Below, in pieces: positions 42,929 to 51,152 of a stretch of 64,000 bases of DNA. Both the position numbers and the translations under genes were made by a program. The stretch comes from Oceanobacillus timonensis (GTDB lineage: Bacteria; Bacillota; Bacilli; Bacillales; Amphibacillaceae): positions 596,303 through 660,302 of the forward strand of contig NZ_LT800497.1 in assembly GCF_900166635.1 (NCBI RefSeq), given 5' to 3'. Under the pieces are notes generated by a model. It did no database searches. It was not told the DNA's origin and was given only the letters and a program-made list of their open reading frames with translations. How positions within the stretch are numbered: the stretch's first letter is position 1; every line of letters starts with the position of its first letter.

Positions 42929-45900
42929 TTGAGAAGAAAGTGGTTTCCTTTCTTTCTTATCATTTTATTGGTAGCATCACCATTTGCTTCTGTAAGTGAA
43001 GTATATGGGATGAGTAACCCATCGAAAGAAGATGAAGAAAAAAATGATCGAGAAGGTAGGAATAAAGAATCAGGTGATGAACAGGATTCTTCCACGGATG
43101 AAACTGTGTCAGAAGAAATAAAACTTGAAATAGGCGAGGATTCAGAAGAAATACAAGAACTGAAAGAGGATTTAACAGAGCTTGGATTTGCTACATTAGA
43201 AGAACCAACATCTTATTTTGGCCTACATACGGAAGAAGCTGTAAAAGCCTTTCAAACGTTTTATGAATTGGAAGACACGGGAATTGCAGATGAAGACACA
43301 CTACTAACAATAGAATACATTTTATCAGACGATTCATTCGACCGTGAAGAGCACTTAGAATTCAGTAAACCTGAGGAATTTGTAACGGAAGAGGAAGAGG
43401 TTGAGGAATTACCGGAAACGGAAGAAGGTTCTGAGGAAGAATCTGAAGAAAGCACGGAATCCGAAGAAGGTTCTGAGGAAGAATCTGAGGAAAACACAGA
43501 ATCCGAAGAAGGTTCTGAGGAAGAATCTGAAGAAAGCACGGAATCCGAAGAAGGTTCTGAGGAAAGCACAGAATCCAAAGAAGGTTCTGAGGAAGAATCT
43601 GAGGAAAGCACGGAATCCGAAGAAGATGCTGAGGAAGAATCTGAAGAAGGCACAGAATCCGAGGAAGGTTCTGAGGAAGAAGCCGAAGAAAGCACAGAAA
43701 CGGAAGAAAGTGACGAGGAAGATGCTGATGTAGAAGAAGATTCAGAAGTCAGTATACAAAATTTTTCCAGATCAACAGTATTTTCAGCAAATGGTACTTT
43801 CAAACAGGGAGACAGACACGAAGATATTGTCGAGCTTAAGCAGCAATTAAATGCAATTGGATTTGGTTATATCACAGAAACGACGCTATTTGGAAGTTTC
43901 ATGGAAACACAAGTAAAGAGATTTCAATCATACTATGGACTTACTGCAAATGGTCAGATGAACCAGGCGACTAAAAATAAGCTGAACAGTGTCTACAATA
44001 ATCCGCTTCAACGGGGAAAACGGCATGATGACATACCGGAAATAAAAAGACAATTAAACAGTTTAGGCTATGGTCATATCACTGTGACAACACTATTTGG
44101 AAGTTTTATGGAGAAGAAAATAAAAGAATTCCAAAAAGATCAAGGACTACGTGTCAGTGGAATAGCCGATGAGGTTACTGTGTCTAAGTTAAAAGAGCTT
44201 GCACCAAAAGATACTTACCAACGTGGAGACAGAAACGCAGAGATAATTGAATTTAAGCAACAATTAAATGCAATTGGGTTTGGCTATATCACAGAAACGA
44301 CACTTTTTGGAAGCTTCATGGAAACACAAGTAAAGAAATTTCAATCATACTATGGATTAAGCCAAACAGGAAAAATCAATAAAGCAACCAAAGAGAAACT
44401 GAACAGTGTCTACAATAATCCACTTCAACGGGGAAAACGGCATGATGACATACCGGAAATAAAAAGACAATTAAACAGTCTAGGCTATGGTTATATCACT
44501 GTGACAACATTGTTTGGAAGCTTTATGGAACAGAAAATAAAAGAATTCCAAAAAGATCAAGGACTACGTGTCAGTGGAATAGCCGATGAAGTTACTGTAG
44601 CCAAGTTAAAAGAAATTGCGCCAAAAGATACTTACCAACGTGGCGATCGACATGCAGATATGATTAAGTTTAAGCAACAATTAAATGCAATCGGATTTGG
44701 GTATATTACAGAAACGACGCTATTTGGAAGTTTCATGGAAACACAAGTAAAGAGGTTCCAGGCATACTATGGACTAAGTCAAACAGGAAAAATCAATAAA
44801 GCAACTAAAGAGAAACTGAACAGTGTCTACAATAATCCACTTCAACGGGGAAAACGGCATGATGACATACCGGAAATAAAAAGACAATTAAACAGTCTAG
44901 GCTATGGTTATATCACTGTGACAACATTGTTTGGAAGCTTTATGGAACAGAAAATAAAAGAATTTCAAAAAGATCAAGGACTACGTGTCAGCGGAATAGC
45001 TGATGAAATTACTGTAGCCAAGTTAAAAGAACTTGCGCCAAAAGATACTTACCAACGTGGCGATCGGCATGCAGATATGATTAAGTTTAAACAACAATTA
45101 AATGCAATCGGATTTGGGTATATTACAGAAACGACGCTATTTGGAAGTTTCATGGAAACACAAGTAAAGAGGTTCCAGGCATACTATGGACTAAGTCAAA
45201 CAGGAAAAATCAATAAAGCAACGAAAAACAAATTAAACAGTGTCTATAACAGTCCTTTCCAACGAGGAAAACGACATAATGATATTCCTGAGATAAAACG
45301 TCAGCTGAATACACTAGGTTATGGTTATATCACAGTGACTACACTCTTCGGAAGTTATATGGAAAGCCAAGTAAAACAATTCCAAAGAGACAATAACTTA
45401 AGAGTCAATGGAATTGTTGACGAAAAAACAATGGCTGCCCTCGACGAAGCAATCGATAATCGTTGGGTTGTGAACCATGAATCTTATAACGTAACGCTAA
45501 ATCAAGCATTAAACACACAAATGAACCAATTGCAGCAGACGGATATGTACCGAAATGATGCTGCTTATGTGCATAAGAACTATGTAAATGGTTCAAACAC
45601 AACAACTGCTAATGTTAATGTCCGTTCATCAGCTAGCAATTCCAGCCACATTTTTGGACAGCTTAGCAAAGGGACAAGGGTTACTATCCTTGGAACTTCA
45701 GGTAACTGGTACAGAATCAGCTATGGTGCTTGGAGGAATCCGACAAGAAGTGACGTGAGCAGGTATCTAAATCCGGAGAATAATGATATATTCCAGCATT
45801 TAGACTTGACCAGCAGTGTTGGTGTCACAGCTTCCTCTTTAAATAGCGATATTTTAAGCGGTAAAGGAATTCTTGCTGGAAGGGGACAAGCCTTTATAAC

Positions 45901-46387
45901 AGCAGGAAGCCGGCACGATGTGAACGAAATCTATTTAATTTCTCATGCGCTATTGGAAACAGGGAATGGAAGTTCCGCATTAGCAAAAGGAATTGAAGTC
46001 GGATTAAACAGCAGTGGAAACCCAGTTGTTGTCACTTCGTCCAATCGAAGCAGCCTTCGAAATATCAAAACGACGTATAATATTTATGGTATTGGTGCTG
46101 TAGACAGCAATCCTCGCAATGGCGGGGCTGTGAGAGCTTACCAGGAAGGATGGTTCTCGCCGGAACAAGCAATCATTGGCGGAGCTAAATTTATTGGAGA
46201 TAGCTACATTCACAATTCATATGATCAAAATACGCTATACAAAATGAGATGGAACCCTGCAAACCCTGGATATCCGCAATATGCAACAGATATCGGCTGG
46301 GCAGTAAAGCAAGTTCCAAGCATTAAAAGATTATATGATATGCTGGATAATCCAGTATTCAACTTTAACGTCACACAATACCGTTAA
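42929..46387 (+). CDS. secreted endo-beta-N-acetylglucosaminidase with acidic, peptidoglycan-binding and SH3 repeats
   Basis: A 1152-residue autolysin that starts at TTG after AGGAGGTGG. The signal peptide ends near VYG-MSN. Residues about 65-125 hold one peptidoglycan-binding module, and 167-260 hold acidic 14-residue repeats. Residues 289-845 are four 139-residue repeats of paired binding modules. Around 890-935 there is an SH3-type domain (TANVNVRSSASNSSHIFGQL). Residues about 960-1120 form a glucosaminidase domain with LISHALLETGNGSSALAKG, including the catalytic Glu, and NIYGIGAVDSNPRNGG. It would hydrolyse glycan strands. Its N-terminal half mirrors the amidase at 38007, so the two are paralogues with swapped catalytic domains. 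Confidence 0.92.
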   Translation: MRRKWFPFFLIILLVASPFASVSEVYGMSNPSKEDEEKNDREGRNKESGDEQDSSTDETVSEEIKLEIGEDSEEIQELKEDLTELGFATLEEPTSYFGLHTEEAVKAFQTFYELEDTGIADEDTLLTIEYILSDDSFDREEHLEFSKPEEFVTEEEEVEELPETEEGSEEESEESTESEEGSEEESEENTESEEGSEEESEESTESEEGSEESTESKEGSEEESEESTESEEDAEEESEEGTESEEGSEEEAEESTETEESDEEDADVEEDSEVSIQNFSRSTVFSANGTFKQGDRHEDIVELKQQLNAIGFGYITETTLFGSFMETQVKRFQSYYGLTANGQMNQATKNKLNSVYNNPLQRGKRHDDIPEIKRQLNSLGYGHITVTTLFGSFMEKKIKEFQKDQGLRVSGIADEVTVSKLKELAPKDTYQRGDRNAEIIEFKQQLNAIGFGYITETTLFGSFMETQVKKFQSYYGLSQTGKINKATKEKLNSVYNNPLQRGKRHDDIPEIKRQLNSLGYGYITVTTLFGSFMEQKIKEFQKDQGLRVSGIADEVTVAKLKEIAPKDTYQRGDRHADMIKFKQQLNAIGFGYITETTLFGSFMETQVKRFQAYYGLSQTGKINKATKEKLNSVYNNPLQRGKRHDDIPEIKRQLNSLGYGYITVTTLFGSFMEQKIKEFQKDQGLRVSGIADEITVAKLKELAPKDTYQRGDRHADMIKFKQQLNAIGFGYITETTLFGSFMETQVKRFQAYYGLSQTGKINKATKNKLNSVYNSPFQRGKRHNDIPEIKRQLNTLGYGYITVTTLFGSYMESQVKQFQRDNNLRVNGIVDEKTMAALDEAIDNRWVVNHESYNVTLNQALNTQMNQLQQTDMYRNDAAYVHKNYVNGSNTTTANVNVRSSASNSSHIFGQLSKGTRVTILGTSGNWYRISYGAWRNPTRSDVSRYLNPENNDIFQHLDLTSSVGVTASSLNSDILSGKGILAGRGQAFITAGSRHDVNEIYLISHALLETGNGSSALAKGIEVGLNSSGNPVVVTSSNRSSLRNIKTTYNIYGIGAVDSNPRNGGAVRAYQEGWFSPEQAIIGGAKFIGDSYIHNSYDQNTLYKMRWNPANPGYPQYATDIGWAVKQVPSIKRLYDMLDNPVFNFNVTQYR
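43427..43708 (+). repeat. tandem acidic 42-bp units in the glucosaminidase gene
   Basis: Six 42-bp units and one 30-bp unit (43553-43582) encode variants of GSEEESEESTESEE. The period equals that of the amidase gene although the residue order differs. Confidence 0.9.
43796..45463 (+). repeat. four tandem 417-bp units encoding paired peptidoglycan-binding modules
   Basis: Units start at 43796, 44213, 44630 and 45047. The last two are almost identical over their first 200 bases, which suggests recent duplication or gene conversion. Confidence 0.9.
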
Positions 46388-46400
46388 AATGCTTCACACA

Positions 46401-46441
46401 AAACACTCGAGCGCATATTTACAGCGCCCGGGTGTTTTTTT
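46401..46441 (+). terminator. terminator of the glucosaminidase gene
   Basis: AAACACTCGAGCGC pairs with GCGCCCGGGTGTTT (two mismatches) and is followed by a run of T. Confidence 0.75.
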
Positions 46442-46550
46442 GCTTTTTTGTATAACAGGTAGCTTCAAATTATGATATGATAAACGAAAGAAAGGGTAAT
46501 AGAATAGAAAGAGAATCATTTGCTAGAATAATAGAAGTAGGTGAAGGACT

Positions 46551-47627
46551 ATGTGGAGTGCAGTGGAATTGCTGATTGCGTTCGCTATCGCACTTTTGAC
46601 AGCAATCATCACGACACCAATTATTATATACGTTTCCAAAAAGTTCAATCTGGTAGATCAACCGGATCAAAGAAAACAACATCAAAAGGCTGTAGCAAGT
46701 ATTGGCGGATTGGGAATATTTTTCGGTATCGCCGCTGGATTCTTCTATTTACAACCGGAACATCCGCAAATGACAGCGATTATTATCGGAGCAGTTATTA
46801 TGCTGTTAACCGGATTTCTGGATGATCTTTTTGACCTTCGTCCCGGTACGAAGCTATTAGGGCAAGTTTTCGCTGCTTCCGTTGTTGCATATTCCGGATT
46901 AGTCATTGAGAAATTAACACTACCTTTTATGGGCACTGTTTTTCTGGGAGAATATGTTGGCATCGCGCTCACGATTTTTTGGATTGTTGCTGCTGCCAAT
47001 GCCATTAATCTAATTGATGGATTGGACGGTCTGGCCGGCGGGGTATCAACGATTGCGTTTATCAGTATCTTGGTTATGGCCATTATGGATTACCGTTTTG
47101 TCGTCGTTGGACTATGTGTCCTGTTGATTGGCGCTACACTCGGATTTTTGGTATTCAATTTTCATCCGGCTAAAATCTTTATGGGAGATACTGGAGCATT
47201 ATTCTTAGGATATTCCATCGCAATCATATCGATGCTCGGCTTGTTCAAAAATGTAGCCTTCTTCAGCTTTGTGATTCCGATTATTGTTATTGCGCTTCCT
47301 GTGTTTGATACGCTCCTTGCGATTATCCGGAGAGTTCATAATCGACAAGGTATTTCAGAAGCGGATCGACAGCATATTCATTACAGGCTTCTAAGAAATG
47401 GATACTCTCATAGAGAATCTGTATGGATTATCTATGCATTCAGTATGTTTTTCGGAGCCATGGCGATTGTTGTTAACAACGCGCAGCTGATGACATCCTT
47501 AGCGGTGTTCTGTGTTGTTATTTTGGGGATACACCTGTTCTCGATTATTTGTGGAATCCGTTCGGGCGGTATCGTGGTTTCGTTGATAAATAGAAAAGAT
47601 GAAATAGAGAAGAGAAGATTAAAATAA
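46551..47627 (+). CDS. tagO: TagO/WecA-type undecaprenyl-phosphate GlcNAc-1-phosphate transferase, second copy
   Basis: A complete 358-residue membrane enzyme of the same family as the partial gene at 1. It has an N-terminal hydrophobic segment, FLDDLFDLRPGTKLLGQ, NLIDGLDGLAGG, KIFMGDTGALFLGY and ADRQHIHYRLL, and about ten hydrophobic segments. By eye it is clearly diverged from the first copy (over half of the residues match in the C-terminal half). They may therefore prime different polymers. An AGGTGAAGG site precedes the ATG. It starts 160 bases after the glucosaminidase gene and ends in a terminator. Confidence 0.92.
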   Translation: MWSAVELLIAFAIALLTAIITTPIIIYVSKKFNLVDQPDQRKQHQKAVASIGGLGIFFGIAAGFFYLQPEHPQMTAIIIGAVIMLLTGFLDDLFDLRPGTKLLGQVFAASVVAYSGLVIEKLTLPFMGTVFLGEYVGIALTIFWIVAAANAINLIDGLDGLAGGVSTIAFISILVMAIMDYRFVVVGLCVLLIGATLGFLVFNFHPAKIFMGDTGALFLGYSIAIISMLGLFKNVAFFSFVIPIIVIALPVFDTLLAIIRRVHNRQGISEADRQHIHYRLLRNGYSHRESVWIIYAFSMFFGAMAIVVNNAQLMTSLAVFCVVILGIHLFSIICGIRSGGIVVSLINRKDEIEKRRLK

Positions 47628-47630
47628 TGT

Positions 47631-47676
47631 AAAAGCCTTTTTGTTCTTGGTTGATCAGGAATAGGAAGGCTTTTTT
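47631..47676 (+). terminator. terminator of the second tagO
   Basis: AAAAGCCTT and AAGGCTTTTTT arms right after the stop codon. Confidence 0.7.
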
Positions 47677-47686
47677 AATGAGTTAA

Positions 47687-47727
47687 AAAACTCTCAAGTA
47701 CAGTTATGAAAATGTCTTGAGAGTTTT
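47687..47727. other. inverted repeat at the start of the nuclease remnant
   Basis: AAAACTCTCAAG and CTTGAGAGTTTT are perfect arms around a 17-base loop. It lies at the left edge of a truncated gene, so it may be a second terminator or a recombination scar. Confidence 0.45.
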
Positions 47728-48300
47728 GAACACGTACAAATCTATTCTTTTTCTTTTTTATCATGGAGAGCAAAAATGGGAAGAAACGAAAAAGGTTAGT
47801 GATTGGATTGGCGGTTATCATCAATTTCCGGCATCTATCCAGCAATACGTTCCGATTATAATTTTATGTATTATAATTTTTCGCTTCATGGCGATGAAGA
47901 TGTAAAAGAAAATCCGAAGTTACAGGCATACCTGGAATTATCCAAACATATTTTCATTAAAGATATGGAAAGATTTTTGGAGGCTATGATGACCGTGGAC
48001 GAATTGTTAAATGCATATGATCTATCCTATTTTGACACGGTGATGATTTATATATTGAGTATCCGCGATGATTTGCCTGTAGAAACAGTAAAGGAGCGAT
48101 TGACTATCGAAGGGAGGAAACGGTTTATGTCTATTGCTGAGAAAATACGGAATGAAGGCAAGAAAGAAGGACAGAAAGAAAACAGTATAAAAGTAGCTAA
48201 AAAGGCATTGATGTTAAACATGGATGTAAAACAAATTATGGAAATAACAAATTTAACAGCAGAAGAAATAGACCAAATCAAAAAAGATCTGAACTCGTAA
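47717..48300 (+). pseudogene. remnant of an Rpn/transposase-type PD-(D/E)XK nuclease gene
   Basis: One frame gives ILFLFYHGEQKWEETKKVSD to IQQYVP. A second frame resumes with DYNFMYYNFSLHGDEDVKEN and PKLQAYLELSKHIF. Together they match the middle of the Rpn/putative-transposase nuclease family, which typically has a FYHG-x-x-x-W segment. The shift lies near 47845-47855. The 5' part with the nuclease core is missing. The second frame ends normally in MEITNLTAEEIDQIKKDL, a typical C-terminal tail of the family. It is therefore both truncated and frameshifted and is presumably inactive. Confidence 0.7.
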
Positions 48301-48333
48301 TCTTAACATAAAGCACCCTCTTATAAGGAAGTG

Positions 48334-48385
48334 AACAAAAACATGGCAGTTACTCCAATATATGGATGGCTGCCATGTTTTTGTT
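48334..48385. terminator. hairpin after the nuclease remnant
   Basis: AACAAAAACATGGCAG and CTGCCATGTTTTTGTT perfect arms around a 20-base loop. Confidence 0.7.
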
Positions 48386-48387
48386 AA

Positions 48388-48669
48388 ACCTTTTTAATCG
48401 AAGATCCTTTAATAAAAGTTGCAGATAAGGAGGAGCTGCGTCTGCGGTTAGGAAAGCAACTCCGGCATGATGAATATATAATCAAACGTTTGATGAATAG
48501 TTATGAACGTATCCATGACAGGGATATTTACATATGTCCACATTGTGGTTGGACGCTGAAGTATAAATTGGTTGTGTTTACATGTTTGGGTTCGGAATGT
48601 CAGGAATATATCAACCGTTATGATACAAATGAATACAAAGCAGTTTCGGGACAATACACACATTGTTGA
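48388..48669 (+). pseudogene. 5'-truncated ORF remnant with a zinc-ribbon-like CxxC motif
   Basis: An open frame of 93 codons begins directly after a hairpin and has no start codon before an internal Met. It reads VADKEELRLRLGKQLRHDEY, then ICPHCGWTLKYKLVVFTCLG followed by SECQEYINRYD. The CPHC and C-x4-C spacing suggests a small zinc ribbon. I do not recognise the family with confidence. It has a flavour of restriction-associated proteins, but that is speculative. No Shine-Dalgarno sequence is present. Together with the preceding nuclease remnant it marks a decayed accessory patch. Confidence 0.4.
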
Positions 48670-48850
48670 ACCCATCTAAATATCAACGGTGATTCCTGTT
48701 ATATTCGGTAGTTACCCCAATAATTTGCTGCCGTATTATATATTCGAGCGCCATTTTGATAATATGTACGAAAAGAAAAGCAAATCTCAAAATCCCAAAC
48801 ATCCTTCTATATGATAAAAAGCAATATGCTTATCTGTTTTCCTAGATTAA

Positions 48851-48886
48851 AAAAGCTTCCCCGATTTTTATCGGGGAAGCGTTCTT
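48851..48886. terminator. terminator of the LCP gene
   Basis: AAGCTTCCCCGAT-TTTT-ATCGGGGAAGC hairpin, located just downstream of the minus-strand LCP gene and preceded by an A run on the plus strand. Confidence 0.85.
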
Positions 48887-48887
48887 C

Positions 48888-50192
48888 TTAAATAGGATTT
48901 CCATATTCATCTGTTTCTTGTTCAGTAGGCTCCTCCTGATAAGGCTCTTCCTGGTAAGTTTCACCTTGTTCTTCTTGATAAGGATCTTCTTCCTGATAAG
49001 TTTCGCCTTGTTCTTCCTGGTAAGGATCTTCCTCCTGATAGGTTTCCCCTTGGTCCTCTTGGTAAGGGTCCTCTTCCTGATAGGTTTCTCCCTGATCCTC
49101 CTGATAAGGATCCTCTTGTTCTGTACCATCTTCTTCGTATGTTCCTTCTCCACCAGCAGGATCTTCTGCGTTTGAATCTTCATACGTTTCGCTTTCTTCC
49201 GCTTGAGAACCCGTTATTTCTAGGTGTTCTTGCAGCATTCTTTTCGTCTCTTCTAATGAAGGTTCATCCAGTAACCAGTAGTATGGGGAACCAGCAGGCT
49301 GGTAGTCACTGCCTTCCAGCGTAAAGTCTTCAATGTTAAGACCATCGGTAGCAAAGGTAATAAAAGTCATCATTTCTTTGAATGACATATTGGTATTCAT
49401 GTTATTACCAACCGCTGCAATCAAGTCATCATATTGGAATACAGAACCAAGAGATGTAGCTTTATCAGCGACCGCATTTACTACTTCCATTTGCCGTTTA
49501 CCGCGCTCAATGTCATTATCCAGTTTACGGGTACGTGCGAATGCTAGTGCTTCTTCTCCGTCAACGGCCTGTTCTCCTGGTTGAAGGTGGATAGCGTCCC
49601 GTTTATCCATGGAATCCGACTCTTCAAATTCATAAGGTACATCGACGTCAATACCGCCAATGGCATCCACCACATCTACAAATGCGTGGAAATTAACACG
49701 TACATAATAGTCGACCGGAATATCCATCATATTTTCGACCGTATCAATGGTTGCTTTTGGACCGCCAGCCGCATGGGCGTGCGTGATTTTATCTTCCCGA
49801 CCTAATTCCGGGATATAGGTGTACGTATCGCGCGGGATGCTGACTAATTTCACACTTTTTTCTTCTTTATTAAATGTGGCCAGCATTAATGCATCGGAGC
49901 GGGAGGATCCTGCGTTATCCCGATGTTCATTGGAGTCGACACCGATAATTAACATCGAAACATTATCAATATTCGGATCGACTTCAAAATCCCTTAAGTC
50001 TGACTTTTCACGACCGTCATCTTCGTAAGAATCACTGACAGCATTATTTGCTTTCACATATAAATAACTTCCATAACCAACAACACTCAGTAAAGCAAGG
50101 CCGACAATAAGTAAGGTGACGACGACACCTTTTCGGAGCTTACGCTTTTTTCGCGTCACTCTCCGTCCTCGCATGTTTTTTTGTTTCACCAT
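48888..50192 (-). CDS. LytR-CpsA-Psr family wall-polymer ligase with acidic repeat tail
   Basis: A 434-residue protein. It has a basic cytoplasmic N-terminus, one membrane segment (residues about 20-45, VVVTLLIVGLALLSVVGYGS) and an extracellular LCP domain. The LCP domain has LIIGVDSNEHRDNAGSSRSD, LVSIPRDTYTYI, RVNFHAFVDVVDAIGGIDVD and LAFARTRK, with the Arg/Asp residues that bind the lipid pyrophosphate. LCP enzymes transfer teichoic or teichuronic polymers from undecaprenyl carriers to peptidoglycan. The C-terminal ~110 residues are acidic and include four 14-residue repeats. The ATG at 50192 follows AAAAGGAGAT; the longer frame to 50225 is rejected. It is the likely attachment enzyme for the polymer made here. 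Confidence 0.92.
   Translation of the reverse strand: MVKQKNMRGRRVTRKKRKLRKGVVVTLLIVGLALLSVVGYGSYLYVKANNAVSDSYEDDGREKSDLRDFEVDPNIDNVSMLIIGVDSNEHRDNAGSSRSDALMLATFNKEEKSVKLVSIPRDTYTYIPELGREDKITHAHAAGGPKATIDTVENMMDIPVDYYVRVNFHAFVDVVDAIGGIDVDVPYEFEESDSMDKRDAIHLQPGEQAVDGEEALAFARTRKLDNDIERGKRQMEVVNAVADKATSLGSVFQYDDLIAAVGNNMNTNMSFKEMMTFITFATDGLNIEDFTLEGSDYQPAGSPYYWLLDEPSLEETKRMLQEHLEITGSQAEESETYEDSNAEDPAGGEGTYEEDGTEQEDPYQEDQGETYQEEDPYQEDQGETYQEEDPYQEEQGETYQEEDPYQEEQGETYQEEPYQEEPTEQETDEYGNPI
48948..49115 (-). repeat. four tandem 42-bp units in the LCP tail
   Basis: Each unit encodes EDPYQE(D/E)QGETYQE. The 14-residue acidic period matches that of the two autolysins, although the sequence differs. 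Confidence 0.92.
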
Positions 50193-50549
50193 TATAAATC
50201 TCCTTTTATATAGAAAGCTTGGCAAGGTTGCATGCCCTGTAAAAATGTTTGTTATATTTGTATGATTACATTTTGTTACGCTGTATAATTTTTCGGCGTT
50301 ATCAATTCATTTCCACCTAAAAAAAGCAGTAACAATAATGTTAGGTTTTCCTAAAATATCAGAAATATCGACAGATTTCTTTGTAAAGCCCATTTCATTT
50401 TACTATGGATAAAACCATTAGTAAATTTACAATTCCATTACATCTTATAAATGCTGTCAAAGAGGGCATGAGAACGTGCCTATACGACGCAAAAAGGTAG
50501 CTTAATGCGCCTGTGCAAACGAAGTCAGCCAAAATAGCCTTCCCATTAT
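50193..50549 (-). other. intergenic region between tagD and the LCP gene
   Basis: About 360 bases hold one candidate promoter (50397-50425). The GC-richer patch 50455-50535 with partial self-complementarity could not be assigned to a known RNA class. Confidence 0.4.
50397..50425 (-). promoter_or_regulatory. candidate sigma-A promoter of the LCP gene
   Basis: On the minus strand TTTACT (50425-50420) and TAAAAT (50402-50397) are separated by 17 bp. The leader to the LCP start would be about 200 bases. Confidence 0.4.
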
Positions 50550-50945
50550 TTAGAGGTCGTCTCTTAAATTATCCTTAATAATCGTGGAAGAGATGCCGAC
50601 GGTACGGGGCAGGTAGACAACTTCACAATAAGCGCGCAGTTCATCAAACTTTCCTTTCCAATCATTCCCCATCACAAAGGTGTCTACATGATAGGTTAAA
50701 ATATCTTCTTTCTTTTGCTCCCAAGTTCTCTCAGGGATTACTTTATCTACATAGCGAACGGATTCAAGAATGATTTTCCGATCTTCAAAGGAATAAAAAG
50801 ATTGCTTATGTTTCAGTATATTAAAATCGTCGGTGGATAATCCTACAATAAGATAATCACCCATTTCTTTTGCACGTTTTAATAAATTCACATGGCCGAC
50901 ATGCAGTAAGTCAAACGTTCCATAAGTGATAATAGTTCGTATCAT
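50550..50945 (-). CDS. tagD: glycerol-3-phosphate cytidylyltransferase
   Basis: A 131-residue cytidylyltransferase that makes CDP-glycerol from CTP and glycerol-3-phosphate for poly(glycerol phosphate) teichoic acid. The HxGH signature is present in ITYGTFDLLHVGHVNLL. STDDFNILKHKQSFYSFEDR and the C-terminal PRTVGISSTIIK complete the TagD pattern. The ATG at 50945 follows GGGAGGTGG. No TagA/B/F polymerase genes are in the window, so its product must be used elsewhere or by unrecognised transferases. It lies 205 bases upstream of nothing on its own strand except the LCP gene, and the two may share regulation. Confidence 0.92.
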   Translation of the reverse strand: MIRTIITYGTFDLLHVGHVNLLKRAKEMGDYLIVGLSTDDFNILKHKQSFYSFEDRKIILESVRYVDKVIPERTWEQKKEDILTYHVDTFVMGNDWKGKFDELRAYCEVVYLPRTVGISSTIIKDNLRDDL

Positions 50946-51152
50946 TTCCACCTCCCAAAAGCCGTATTAACGTAATCGTAACATAAGAAAAGGAGAAAGA
51001 ATAAATGCGGGTGCGAAAAATATGTTTTTTTGTTTTTTGAAGAGGGAAAATAAGAATAATGGGGAAGTGTTCTTCTTAACTGTAGTAGGAATCGGCCGGG
51101 AAATCAGCGATTCCTCAGCCAATTACCTAGGAAGGCATATATAATAGCAATT

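Noticed and set aside
48918..49175. Hydrophobic plus-strand ORF opposite the LCP tail
   Set aside because: It is the antisense of Glu/Gln/Tyr-rich repeats, with no ribosome site.
50455..50535. Possible riboswitch (GACGCAAA-like and GGTAGC-like segments)
   Set aside because: The segments do not assemble into the c-di-GMP or c-di-AMP consensus, and the orientation relative to the LCP gene is wrong for them.
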